Below are positions 33,332 through 44,410 of a stretch of DNA of 45,224 bases, in pieces. The notes under the pieces are model-generated. The model saw only the letters and a list, made by a program, of their open reading frames with translations. It searched no databases and was not told the DNA's origin. The stretch comes from Coprinopsis marcescibilis (taxonomy: Eukaryota > Basidiomycota > Agaricomycetes > Agaricales > Psathyrellaceae), in NCBI GenBank assembly GCA_004369085.1, contig ML210373.1, positions 1-45,224 on the forward strand, in the 5' to 3' direction. Made by a program: the position numbers and the translations under genes. Each line of letters starts with the position of its first letter. Positions within the stretch are counted from its first letter, which is position 1.

Positions 33332-35773
33332 CTAACTCCTGAACCCCGAAATACTCGGCAAAACCGGATACATGATCCCCGGCGTAGGCTGCTGCTGACT
33401 GCTCCTCATCGTACCATCCCTCATCGTCGCGTCCCTATCCCCACCCAACCCCAACCCCAACCCACCACCCCTCATTCCCTCCCTCTCCGCCTGCGCCTTC
33501 TGCAACGCAACAAGCGTCGCAACCTGCTGCTGCGTCAGACCCTGCGCACCCGGTCCAGACAGGATCGGCTGCAGCGCCTGGCTCGTCATCAACGGTGACT
33601 CGCCTTGCGATTGGGATAGCGGGGATTGTGTCTGTTGCTGTTGGAGGAGAAGTTGGTGCAGCTGCTGCGAGAGCTGAGGAGATCCTTGTCCTGACCGACT
33701 TTGTTGCTGCTGCTGGGATTGCTGCTGGCGTTGTTCTGCGCATATCGGAATCCCATCAAGCAACCCAAGGCGTCCACCAAAAGGAGATCAAGACACATGC
33801 CGCAAAACGACAAACGACACGACAGACGACAGACAAACAAGGAAACCAAAAGTAAAAAAAAAAACCAAAGGATCGTTAAGCGGCTGTTCGTTCTATCCAC
33901 AAGAAACGAAAAAAGGACATTTAATCGAAGAGGATAAAGTAAAAACAAAATCGAGGAAGCAAGCAAGGGATGGCCAGTCCCCCACTTCCTCTTAACCCCC
34001 CAAAACCACACGCACCCTCAACACCAAAAAATCACCGAACAAACACGGATCCTGAACCAGAATTAGGACCAAACTCACCACTCTCGCTCCCCAAGAAATA
34101 TGCAATCAAACTCTGCATCAAGTTATCCTGCTGCGCCATCCCCCGCTGGAAACCCACCATCTCCGTCAGCACGCTCTCATAGTTGCGCTCCAGACTCCGG
34201 AGACGGCCTTTGAGGTCTTCATTGTCATCCCGCAGACGCCGGAGCTCTGAGGCGAGTGCTTCGGTCGGCGGTGTCTGGTAGGTTCCTAGATAGACAGAAA
34301 GGGACATGCGTTAGTCAATCGCTGGACACGACGATGACAGAAGTAGCAAGGAAAGCGCAAGTAGCAAGTGACAAGCCACTCTCTAGCAATAACTTAACAC
34401 AAAAATAAAAGCTAAACTCACCCGCGAACCCCCCTCCTCCTCCAACACCCACACCCCCAAAGCCAGCCCCAAAGCCGGCAGCCGCGCCAAAGCTCGTCGG
34501 CGAACTCGACAGTAGGGATGCAGCAGCCACCGCGGCAGCGGCGGCGGCCTGCTGTTGCTGCTGCTGTTGGGTATTTTTGCGCTGGGCGGGGACTTTGCGT
34601 TTGATGTTTTCGAGCGCGTCGCGTCTGTCGGCATGGAAGTCGGGGTGGCGGAATGTCCAGGACTGTAGGTGGAACGATGGGGTTAGTGTTGGAATTGGGA
34701 TAACGAAAATGGTAGAAGAGGAGGGTAGGACAAGAGGGACAAGAGAGAGGACACGCACTTGTTCTCCAAACTGATTATCATCCGTATTCTTCACTTTATG
34801 AAAATCATACTTGTTAAGCTGTCGCACAAAGCTCGCGAAATTGCTGTGCTTGAACATGCGCGGCAAGATGCTCTTCGTGAATTCGTTCATATCCTACATG
34901 CATACACAACTGGGTTCAGTCACCTACCCACCACGAAACCAAACCAATCGCACCTTTACGACGAAGCAATCTCCCTGCGGGCCCCACGAGACCACATTCT
35001 GGAACGCAGGGTCTTCGAGCATCCTGATAACCATACCAAAAATCAGCCAGCATCCAAACCGCCACACGAATCACGCACTTGTACAGCTTTTTCACAAAGT
35101 CGCTCGTCGACGGCATAGGATCATCATGCCCATGATGCGAGCTCGGCCCAGCTCCAGAGCCTCCCATCGTATTGTTCGTATTCGTATTCGTATTCGTATT
35201 GGCGTTGCCGATATCCATAGACAAGCTTTCCCTCCTCTCGCGCTTGACTTGCTTCTTCGCCGGTTGTCCCGTATTATTCCCCTGCTGTTGCTGCTGCTGT
35301 TGCTGAAGCCCGTACGAATCCTCCAGTTCAGGAGGTGGACCTAAACAGCTATTGCGCCTCGCAGTGCTCGACCCCTTTCTCGTGCGTTTTCCGAGCTGGG
35401 TAGATGTGGGAGCGGGAGCGATAGGGTGGTGATGTTGCGGAACAGACGAATAGACGGGTGCGTTCGCCCAGTTGGCGGCGGCCGATTGCGTCTGCTGTTG
35501 CTGTTGCTGTTGCTGGGACTGAGGCGGAAGGACGAGGAGCGTGGGTGAAGATGAGGTTGGCGCGGAGCTTGGATTCCGCGTCGAACTAGCGTGGTTATTA
35601 TTGATATCCGTGTAATACCGCTGGTGTTGCAGGTACTGTGGAGGCGGGAAAGGGTGGAAGGTCTGAAGGTTGCTGTGTATGTGCTGGTGAGTCTGTGGAC
35701 CAGGTTTCAGCTGTCCACTCGGATTCAAGGAATTGGTATTGGTATGATGGCTTTCCGGCGAATCCTCTTCCAT
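33332..35773 (-). CDS. SKN7-like regulator, N-terminal half: HSF-type DNA-binding domain and coiled coil
   Basis: Several exons from ATG 35773. A His/Gln/Ser-rich N-terminus precedes the HSF-type domain: DFVKKLYK, intron, MLEDPAFQNVVSWGPQGDCFVVK, intron, DMNEFTKSILPRMFKHSNFASF and VRQLNKYDFHKVKN, then after an intron SWTFRHPDFHADRR and ENIKRKVPAQRK. The IKRKxPxxRK ending is typical of SKN7/Prr1 rather than Hsf1. Next are a Gln/Ala-rich stretch, a coiled coil (LASELRRLRDDNEDLKGRLRSLERNY, about 34150-34290) and a Gln-rich part (33520-33740). The last exon, as read, ends at TAG 33332. A GTACGA donor at 33411-33414 has the right phase to join the acceptor at 32095 and bring in the receiver domain. 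Presumably nuclear, binding stress-response promoters. Confidence 0.8.
35175..35202 (-). repeat. Hexanucleotide repeat (ATTCGT)n encoding Asn-Thr units
   Basis: About four units of a 6-bp repeat in the first exon of the HSF-half gene, encoding alternating Asn-Thr. Simple-sequence expansion. Confidence 0.7.
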
Positions 35774-38700
35774 TTTGTACGGTTTGGCAAGTTTCCGTAA
35801 AGACCGTGTCCTCCGTCTAATCCCAAGAACCTATGACACCCTTCTACTGAGTCGTAATAATCAGCAAAACAATCACACAGGGAAGCCGTTGCGCCTTACC
35901 GGCTACACCGCAACAGATACGACGATAGAGTGGGTGGGTGCTTGGCTCGCCCTAGACCGTTCTGCTGTATTTTTCCTGTCTAGGCTGGAGCTAGATCTTG
36001 TTGCAGTACAAGTTCCTCTGCTCGCTCAGTTCTTTTGCCCAGGTCCACGGGAATCGCACGCCGATCGCAATCGAGAAGAGTCGAGACTTTCCGAGTCCGC
36101 GGTGAGTAATACTCGATGACTGGCCGGAAAATGTGTCAGGCCCGAATGGGACCGAAACAAAAAAGTTGGGATGAAAGCGAGGAAAATGCGAGATGGTGCT
36201 AGAGGTGGTGGTACAACACAAAGCCTTAGCCGAACGCCAGCACACCACACACAATCTCTTCTTCCCTTCCTTACCACTCCTAGTAATCCTAACCGATGGG
36301 AACTTGGTGCCTGCATCAAATGGATCATACCCTTCCCGCCCTATTTATTTCTTACGAAATCTGAGACTATTCACTGGTATTCGACGCTCAAGTGGCGCTA
36401 AGACACTACTTGGAACAAACGAACCAACATCTGAAGCCCTCACTTTTCAACTATAATTAGGCAAACCCCTAACAACCTTTTGACCGTCCCCAGAGTCACA
36501 GACCATGGAAAACACACGCACCACCCACTCCAAAATTCATACATGCTCCACTGCGTCAGGTCACTCCGCTTAATATACGAATGCTTTCCTTTCCCTTCTC
36601 GCGTTCCCATTCTCCTCCTCCTCCCTTCCTCCACCTCCCAAACCACCACCCTCCTGAACTTCAAGACCTTGGTTCAGATTCAAGTGAATTGAACACCAAC
36701 CCTCCCAGTCACCACTCAATTCAATTGCTGCCATTTCCATCACACCCGTCAACCGATCCCATCAACCCCATAAAGCCCAGACAAGGGCCAGACCCTCATA
36801 GACCTCCACCGCCATCGCCGCATCCATTTAATAAAACCATCTATTACCCCCGAAACCCCTAAACTTGTGCAAAAGTCTGCGAAGAGTCTAGACCCGTCGA
36901 TCACCTTTGAAGCCCAGACCCGGCCTGGACTCACTTTATGCGGCTCAGCGGAAACGTTGACCTCACCGTGCGACTCGGATATGAACGCTACATTGTACTT
37001 CGCACGACTCACGGACTCGGATATTGCACATCCCTTAGATTGCGGGCCGCGTCGATTCAATAGCACTCACATGGAAGGATCTATCTAAGAGAGAACGATG
37101 TAGAGTTCAAGAACTGCGCAGGGACCCTGGCAATTCTATTTCAAACGAGGGGCCCGGAAACCGGGGGGCTGCGTGTCGGTGAAGCTTGACCTATAATTAG
37201 CAGTGTAGAAGGCAGGTAGAGGTGAGTAAGTAAACTGTTAGAAGATTGAGACAGCTTACTTCAAGGACCAAGGTACGGACGGACTCAAAATACACACATG
37301 ACCTTGCTTAAAACTCACTCATTCACTTATCAAACTGTATTTCTCTATGAAGAACGGCGACTTGACAATCATAGTCAAACAAGAATCCCGAATCCCGAAC
37401 CCGGACGACAGGTACGTATACAACCCACAGTCTTGCTTTCTTCTGCAGCCTGAGAGCAATCTAACAGTCGCAAGTTCCAACTTGATAGTTACCAATATCA
37501 AGTTAATTTATTACGATTTGATACTGGTTCGGACCCGGGAATCTAAATTCACACAATCTCAAAGCCCCATTAACTTACTGCAGGACGCAGGAGTAACCGG
37601 AAGACCTAGCAGGCAGCCCCGTGTCCGTTCAGCGGACAGGTCTAGTTATGCTATCTACTCAACAGAGGGAGAACGAACGGGGGGAGGGTGACCAAAGGCA
37701 AGCGAAGGTGTGCCCCAGATTATATATAAAATGGGACTGGTCCGTGCGTGCAGTAGCAGGGCCGAGAGCCGAAGCCGTCACTGCTGTCTTTGGAATTGGA
37801 AAGGGAGTTACTTTATGTAGCTGAGAGCTTGCGTAGAGCTATGTGCGCAGACAGTGCACTTTGTCCCAACGGACCGGCAGTCGGTCCCGCTCAGCGCACT
37901 TTCTAATGTCCTCGGACCTCCCCGTCAAACCAACCTTCCATGCCATACAGATCGTCGTCTAGCTAAATATAGATTATCCGCTAGCGAACCTTTCCCTGCT
38001 TGCTTGCTCCCGACTGGCTCACATCTCCTCTCACCAAAAGTATTATCAATAGCGGTTTTAAATCCATTATATCTCGCCGCGATGGGAAGCATTCCACTGG
38101 CCTCCCCCCAACTCCTCCAAAACTCCAGCACCGTCTATCAGTGGAAGCTTACAGAACTGCACCCCAAGTTTCCCGATTCGCGCACGCCGCTCCGTTTCTT
38201 AAATCTTGCACCGTTTCTTGCCCTTGCAATGTGAAATGCCAACAAATGTACTTCAGTACTGTATATACGTCCTATTTCTGTATGACTGCTAATGGAGTCC
38301 GGCAGGCTTAAGGCTCGATTTCGCTCGCGTGCACTGACCAGTGACAACAAACGCACCGATTCCCATGTAAAACTCTACTGCGCTTACATCAGTTGCATGA
38401 ATATAAACTGTAGCGCTTCACAGCAGGTACACTGGCACAATAAGTGCCAGGGGCTGACGTTCCCTTATCCACTGGGAGAGAACCATAGCTGGATAGCTCT
38501 TACTCGCCGCCCTCCTTTGGCCCGTCATTAAAGTTAATGCTCCTGCTGAAGGACAGCTTACTGGTAGAACCTGTGTACATTGTTCAAGCTCTAGTACGCC
38601 CTCTAAGACGTCTAAGTCTAGGTTTGATACAGATGGGTGCACTACTGCCTTTGCGCACTACACACTATACCCCGGTCATAAAGATCTCTCGCTCATAAAA

Positions 38701-39669
38701 CCCGAAGAGACCCATTGCCTACCGACCGGTCCTGACAGGACCTACAGACTTGTCTGCGTTTCCTTCACCTTTAGCTGGGAGTGAGGCTCAGATATGTCTG
38801 ACGGCGTCAGGACTCTATGGTCACGGCGCGTCCCCGGGGTAAACTCGAAGAGTCAAGCACAATAATCCGTCTCTGGGATTGATAAAATGCAACGCCTCGA
38901 TTAGCTTAGCAGCCCGGGCTGCCCTTCGCACGCGCACTGCATTGCCCAGCGTACCCGGTCTTGGTTTACGGGAATGAAATCGACTCCAAGATGGTGGAAT
39001 GCTCGAGTAGTGGCTCAGCCTGGTAAAGGAGGGAAGGCCCAACGTTTCCATCTACATAGATGGTTACAGACACTTGAGATAACTTGCTTATAGGGGGGAG
39101 GATCATTGAATAGACGTCACTGCGGCCAGTCGGCCAATTCGGATCCGACTCGAGTTCCTAACAAGAGCTCGGTTTCCGCAAGCGCTTGATAGACTAATTT
39201 TCGCTGCTCTATGACTCACAGAAGTTGGAACACCAGGTTAGCTATTCCTATTTCTAATTCCAGTAATCAAAGGCTACATTTACGGGTCGGATAAGCCCCA
39301 GAGCCCACGATATGCGCGCTCAGATTAGGTCCAAATTCCATGACAGACGGAGCTTTCTAACCTGAACGACTGGTAAGGTTATTCTGCTGTAGATGACATC
39401 AGAATCCCCTAAATATACCATCCCCTTCAAATTTCCTTCTCGCTGACTCCACCAATTACTCGAGTAGCGTGCGATGAGGAATATGCCGGCCGACTCACGG
39501 CAACACGGCACCTATGCCATCGGAACGCTGGCCATGTGTTCCTTGAAGTTCCTCTGTGTGACTTAGTAAGTAATCGAAGAGAAGGAACGACATTGGCGAG
39601 TTAAAGGGGATGTCGGGTAACCTAAAGTATAAAGGCAGATGTGTCTCTTTGACGAGGGGACGCCACAAC
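35774..39669. other. 3.9 kb region without a recognisable gene
   Basis: The proximal part (35774-about 36700) should hold the SKN7-like promoter and leader; it is rich in C/T on the + strand, including CTCCTCCTCC at about 36610. Further right, ORFs are short and have no family resemblance on either strand. I looked for reverse-transcriptase, integrase and transposase motifs and for long direct or inverted terminal repeats and saw none. Small hairpins occur at 37143-37170 (CCCGG-AAA-CCGGG) and at 38728-38742 (perfect 7-bp arms, GGTCCTG/CAGGACC). It may be spacer, unrecognised small genes, or very decayed repeats. Confidence 0.5.
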
Positions 39670-41828
39670 ATGGAAAAGCCCGTCACTCGAAGAGTCTCGG
39701 AAGAGGTTCGGAATCATGGCCGTGACACGTCTCAGCGCTCTTCTACCATTGATAACGAGCCTACCGCTGCAGTGAAGGAGGGCTCGGAATTAGAAGCGGC
39801 GACGGGAACGGGTGAGGAGGATGAGTATCCGGACGGAGGGCTTCAAGCGTGGTCAGTCGTCGTCGGGGTGAGTGGCCGAGTTTTCTTCACGAATGGTTCG
39901 TTGCCAGTATGTATATCGTTTCTGACTTGACCATCACGTACTATGTAGGCAATGTTCACAACGTTTTCGACGTCAGTGTCCGGTATCTTCCTCTACTCCA
40001 CTTGATTCCCGAAGCTGATTCATGCCCATTCTCACACCCTTCGGCGGCCGATGCAATTGTTTTAGATTCGGCTATGTCAATTCTTGGGGTGTAAGAGCAA
40101 ATCTATCATACATCACAGACAGAAATAGTCGTATTGACTGTACCATGACAGATCTTCCAAGGCTACTATCAGCAGACCTTGCTGAGCCACGAACCAGCTT
40201 CAAACATGTGAGCTGTCCCTCCTCAATCAGTGGGTATTGCGACCTAGTGCCTGAATTCAAAACTCTCCCTCTCTCTATCTTGGACAGAGCATGGATAGGA
40301 TCTATTCAAGTTGAGCCAGATGCACGACACCTCCGCGAGTCAGTCACCTAACCTACACAAACCTGGATAGTATGCTCTCATATTCGTACCTGGATTGGTG
40401 ATCGGTCGTTTATTCGACCTTGGATACTTCAAGAGTATCTTCTCGCTGTTCAGCGTGCTGTTGATTGGGGCGACATTCCTCATCCCTCTATGCACCCAGT
40501 ACTGGCATTTTCTACTCTGCCAGGGATTCGCAGTGGGGGTACGTTAGAACTTATTGCTTATTGCATCTCATCTGATTATGAATGAACAACTAACTATTCA
40601 CGTTCGGTGTTGGACTTTACCTTGCTAGCTGGCATGCGGATGTCTCTTTGCCCCCACTCCTGCAGTCGTCGCGCACTGGTTCAGGCATCGCAGAGGGGTG
40701 GCAATGGGAATAATGGCAGTTGGATCCTCCCTCGGAGGACTCGTCATGCCAATCGTAGCCAAAAGCATGCTTCCGACTGTCGGGTAAATATATACACTCC
40801 ATTTGAGACTTACGCTGACCTTACGTTTGATAGGTTCGCCTGGACGATGAGAACCTTTGGGTTCATCTTTATTGGGACATTGGGATGCGCTAACATCGTA
40901 AGCAATCCTATTTGATCTACAAAATACTTTACTCACCCAAAGATTGATTAACCAGCTGCTAAAACGACGCCTGCCTCCGCGAAACATGCCCGGTGGTCTG
41001 TTTAACTGGGGCGTCTTCAAGTCTGCGGCGTTCTCGATTTATTCTTTGTCCGGCCTGGTTACCTTCCTGGGCATCTACACAGGTTCGTTCAAGTATTTCC
41101 ATTCCCAACTGATTAATCTGACAAAAGCGCCAGTCCTAACGTATCTGACTGTTGGAGCCGTGCAAATTGGAATCGACGCCGAGTTCTCGTTCTACTTTAT
41201 TTCCATCGCCAACGGTGCCTCGTTATTCGGGCGTATCTCTGCCGGACTTCTCTGCGATATAATTGGTGAGTCTGTCATTCCAATGTCTACAGACGGGTTT
41301 ACCTGACTTGTGCCACGCAGGACCAATGAATGTCATGATTCCCTTCACGGTTGCCGCTGGCGTCTTGACCTACGCTTGGCCCTATGCTCAATCCCTCGGT
41401 TCGCTCATGGCCGTTGCCATCATCTACGGGTATGCACACCGCAGAGCTAAAGGATACACATTAGTACTCACTTCCATGCCATTTCCGACCCAGATTTGCA
41501 TCAGGGACGTACGTCGCCCTCCTCACCAACCCAATCATGGATATCGGCGGCACCGGGGACGTAGGCAGACGAATAGGGATGTACACCAATGTTCTGGCAA
41601 TTGGCGCCGTTGTTGGCCCGCCGATATCTGGAGCCATCTATTCCGCCTCTGGTGGGTTCAAATTGGTTGGATACTACGCCGGTGAGTATCAGTTGAGAGG
41701 TAGTCCCGTCATACATACTTAAATCATGCCTTTGCCTTTGCGTCATAGGCACCGCGATTTTGGTTGGAATAGGACTCATGTGCGTCGCGAGGCATCTCGT
41801 GCTGCGCCGGTTGATCGGGAAGCTTTGA
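39670..41828 (+). CDS. MFS transporter, monocarboxylate-carrier-like
   Basis: Start ATG 39670. A polar N-terminal tail leads to the family hallmark YPDGGLQAWSVVVG, then short exons AMFTTFST, FGYVNSWG and FQGYYQQTLL, then AWIGSIQ and the long helices YALIFVPGLVIGRLFDLGYFK. Later parts include APTPAVVAHWFRHRRGVAMG (about 40650-40700), an intracellular loop NMPGGLFNWGVFK, GRISAGLLCDIIGPMN and a final pair of helices ending before TGA 41826. All exons join in frame with GT-AG junctions, including a weak GTCAGT donor (39973) and a GTTGAG donor (40310). The 12-helix MFS layout is complete. Fungal members of this family move carboxylates, riboflavin or other small molecules; the substrate here is unknown. 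Confidence 0.88.
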
Positions 41829-42219
41829 AAGGAAGCTGGTAAAAGGATTTTTGGAGAGGCAGGCTCTGAATCGATTAAAACCTTGCCTCATAATAGGGAT
41901 GCCACTACATAGATGACGATTGCGACGAACATTATGTCTGTTTCAAGTGAGAATGGTATGTGCAGACCGGGACTAGGTTTGAATATGACCGTTTATCGAG
42001 CCAAGCGAGCCAGACTATGCAAAATCAGGGTAACAACACAAGGAAAGACTAGAGAGAGGAAAACACCCGCTCAGCTGAGCTTGGCACCTTGAAGCGCCCA
42101 GGGATGACTCAGCTGCACAGCATTTCGTCGCCGCTTGAAATCGGGGATGATGCGGTGCCGTTGCATTCGGAGTCACTTGAACAAGAACCACCAAGAACTT
42201 ACCCCGTCCCTCTGCGATA
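41829..42219. other. Intergenic between the MFS and ING genes
   Basis: About 390 bp. The MFS 3' flank and ING promoter/leader. No additional gene is seen. Confidence 0.45.
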
Positions 42220-43504
42220 ATGGCAGCCAGTACAACATCATTGGAGGAGGCAGCATACATAGCGTCTGAATACATCTACAGTAAGTTTAAACACGATTTA
42301 TCCGAAAGAAAGAGCCTGTACTCGTACTCCAGGTATCGACAACCTTCCAATGGAAGTCACCCATATCTTGCAAGAAATTAAACACCGGGATGTCAAAGCA
42401 CAGGGTGTGCGAGATAGAAATTATATGGGATCATTCGAAGAACTGACGTTGCTGTCGTATCATAGAGTTGCAAACGGAGATAGACAAAGACTCTGCTCGC
42501 TACATTCGTTACTCACTACGGCAACCCACCTCGGCATCCCCGATTTCGGGTGAAGCCTCGCTCAAATCCACGCTCATACCTAGCAAGATAGCAGCAGCAT
42601 ACGAGGAAATCCAGGCGCTAGCCGGAGAGAAACAGGAACTGGCTCAGAAACTTATCGAATTGATGCAAAGAACGCGAACGAAACTCGATATTGAACTTAA
42701 CAAGGTTCGGGTCCTGCAAGGGGAACCAGTGGAAACATATGCGTCCCTTTCGACTCCGATCAAGGTCGTCCCAGCATTCTCACCGAGCTCAGAGTCGTTC
42801 AAGAATCCAGTTAGCGCAGTAACCGAAAGCCTTCGCAACGCCCTAGCGACCCCTGTCTCCGACGCACGAGGGGCCCAGTCACCTCAGGCTGCCGCGAGCC
42901 CAACCCCTTCTTCTGCTGGGGCGAACTCACACAAACGTACGTATCTCTGGACATTGCCTTCGTGCTCTCTCCCTTGAATTCTGTTCGTTATTCTCAGGAC
43001 GTAAAGTGACTGCAACCACGCCTTCTATCAAAGTTCCAGCACGATCGGCCTCACCGACTGTGCAGGCCGTGGCTTCACAGTCAGCGCACCAGCGTTCCCG
43101 CCTTTCGCGTCAAATACATCCCCCTGTGGTTGAAGATGACGAAGATATGGATGCTGAAGGGGATGATGATGTCGACGGCGAAGGAGATGACGGGGATGGA
43201 GACGATAGGCTGTATTGCTACTGCCAGAAGCAGAGCTATGGAGACGTACGTGTTGTCCTATCATATACTCCGAATCTCAACCTCATTTGCGTTCCCAGAT
43301 GATAGCATGCGACAACGAAGGGGAATGTCCTTATGAATGGGTTTGTGTTCATCGTATGGTTTCGTACACCTGGCTGACTTAGCGCTATCATTCTCTCAGT
43401 TCCATCTCAGCTGCACCAACATCAAAGGCCCTACACCAGACCGGTGGTATTGTGATTATTGCAAAGAAAAAATCACCGATTCCAGAAGGAAGCGCAAGAA
43501 GTAG
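42220..43504 (+). CDS. ING-family PHD-finger protein (histone H3K4me reader)
   Basis: Start ATG 42220, six or more exons, stop TAG 43502. The N-terminal ING helix region is clear: SIDNLPMEVTHILQEIKHRD, then ELQTEIDKD and later LAGEKQELAQKLIELMQRTRTKLDIELNKV (the paired coiled coil). A Ser/Pro-rich linker and an acidic stretch follow (43130-43200). The C-terminal PHD finger carries CYCQKQSYGD, then MIACDNEGECPYEW, then FHLSCTNIK and WYCDYCKEK, i.e. a complete C4HC3 zinc set with the Trp and Tyr of the H3K4me3 cage, and a basic tail. ING proteins target NuA4-type acetyltransferase (Yng2), Yng1 or Rpd3L (Pho23) complexes to active promoters. Which complex cannot be told from the sequence here. 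The PHD is interrupted by two short introns. Confidence 0.92.
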
Positions 43505-44410
43505 CTTGTTGGACCGTCCTTTTCTTATTTTCGACGAAGCTTGGTTCATTTTTCTATACCCCAATTCTTCGATTCTCTTTTGTCGTGCCTTTTTTAATGT
43601 GATACCAGGTCCACATTCCCAAGTTCCAGCCAATGGCTAGTGCTCGTTAGCCTTACTTTGAAAGGTCGATCTATGGTACTAAACTAACATTAAATTAGAC
43701 ACCAACACAGGAAGTACAGTTAGCCTGGTCAGAGTCGACCTTTTCTTATCTGCACGGTGCCTCACATCGACAATCATCAACATTGTTCTCAATATGCTAT
43801 CCCAGGAGATTTTCAGTGAGGTTCGTTGATGTGGTTCATCATATGATTCATATATCCTGGGGCTTCGAGCTCCAAGGGTTGACAAAGTTCATTAACAAGG
43901 GCGGGATCTGGCACAGGATTGGTGGCGCAAGTATGTCTCCCTGATAGGCGCCAGACACGTTTGGAAGGACAAAAAATATGACTTTTCTCTATATTTACTT
44001 CTGACGAGGTCTGACGAAGGAGAAACTGAATACTGTGCTGTTCCCCCGCGTGTTTAACATATTCCAAATTGGAGTCCACGACCAGAATCTCGTTACAGCG
44101 TAACCTCCTGGTATTCTGGACCCCATTCTTCCGAGAGTGAGCCTCCTGTGATAGGAAGGAGGAGTGCTAAATGGGGAATGATCACGCCTTGCGAAAGGCA
44201 CCCCGCACGGATGGGCGGAAACATGATTTTTCCCTCGTGAGTCATCAAACTGCATGCATGTGGCCCCTATCTCTCACCGCGCTTCCCTATCTCCAACAGT
44301 CCAAGACTTAGCTCGAGCTCCGGCAACCACGAGTTCCCGTTCATTATTCCCGTCGGTAGTTAAAACTTCTCTGTCTACTTCCTTCATCAGCATTTCGACG
44401 TAACAGCGAG
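43505..44410. other. Intergenic between ING and the second MFS gene
   Basis: About 900 bp. Short ORFs occur on both strands, including minus-strand 43679-44255, without family resemblance or clear splice structure. It should contain the promoter of the second MFS gene. Confidence 0.4.

Noticed and set aside
43679..44255. Overlapping minus-strand ORFs between ING and the second MFS gene
   Set aside because: Short, in different frames, with no splice pattern or recognisable domain.
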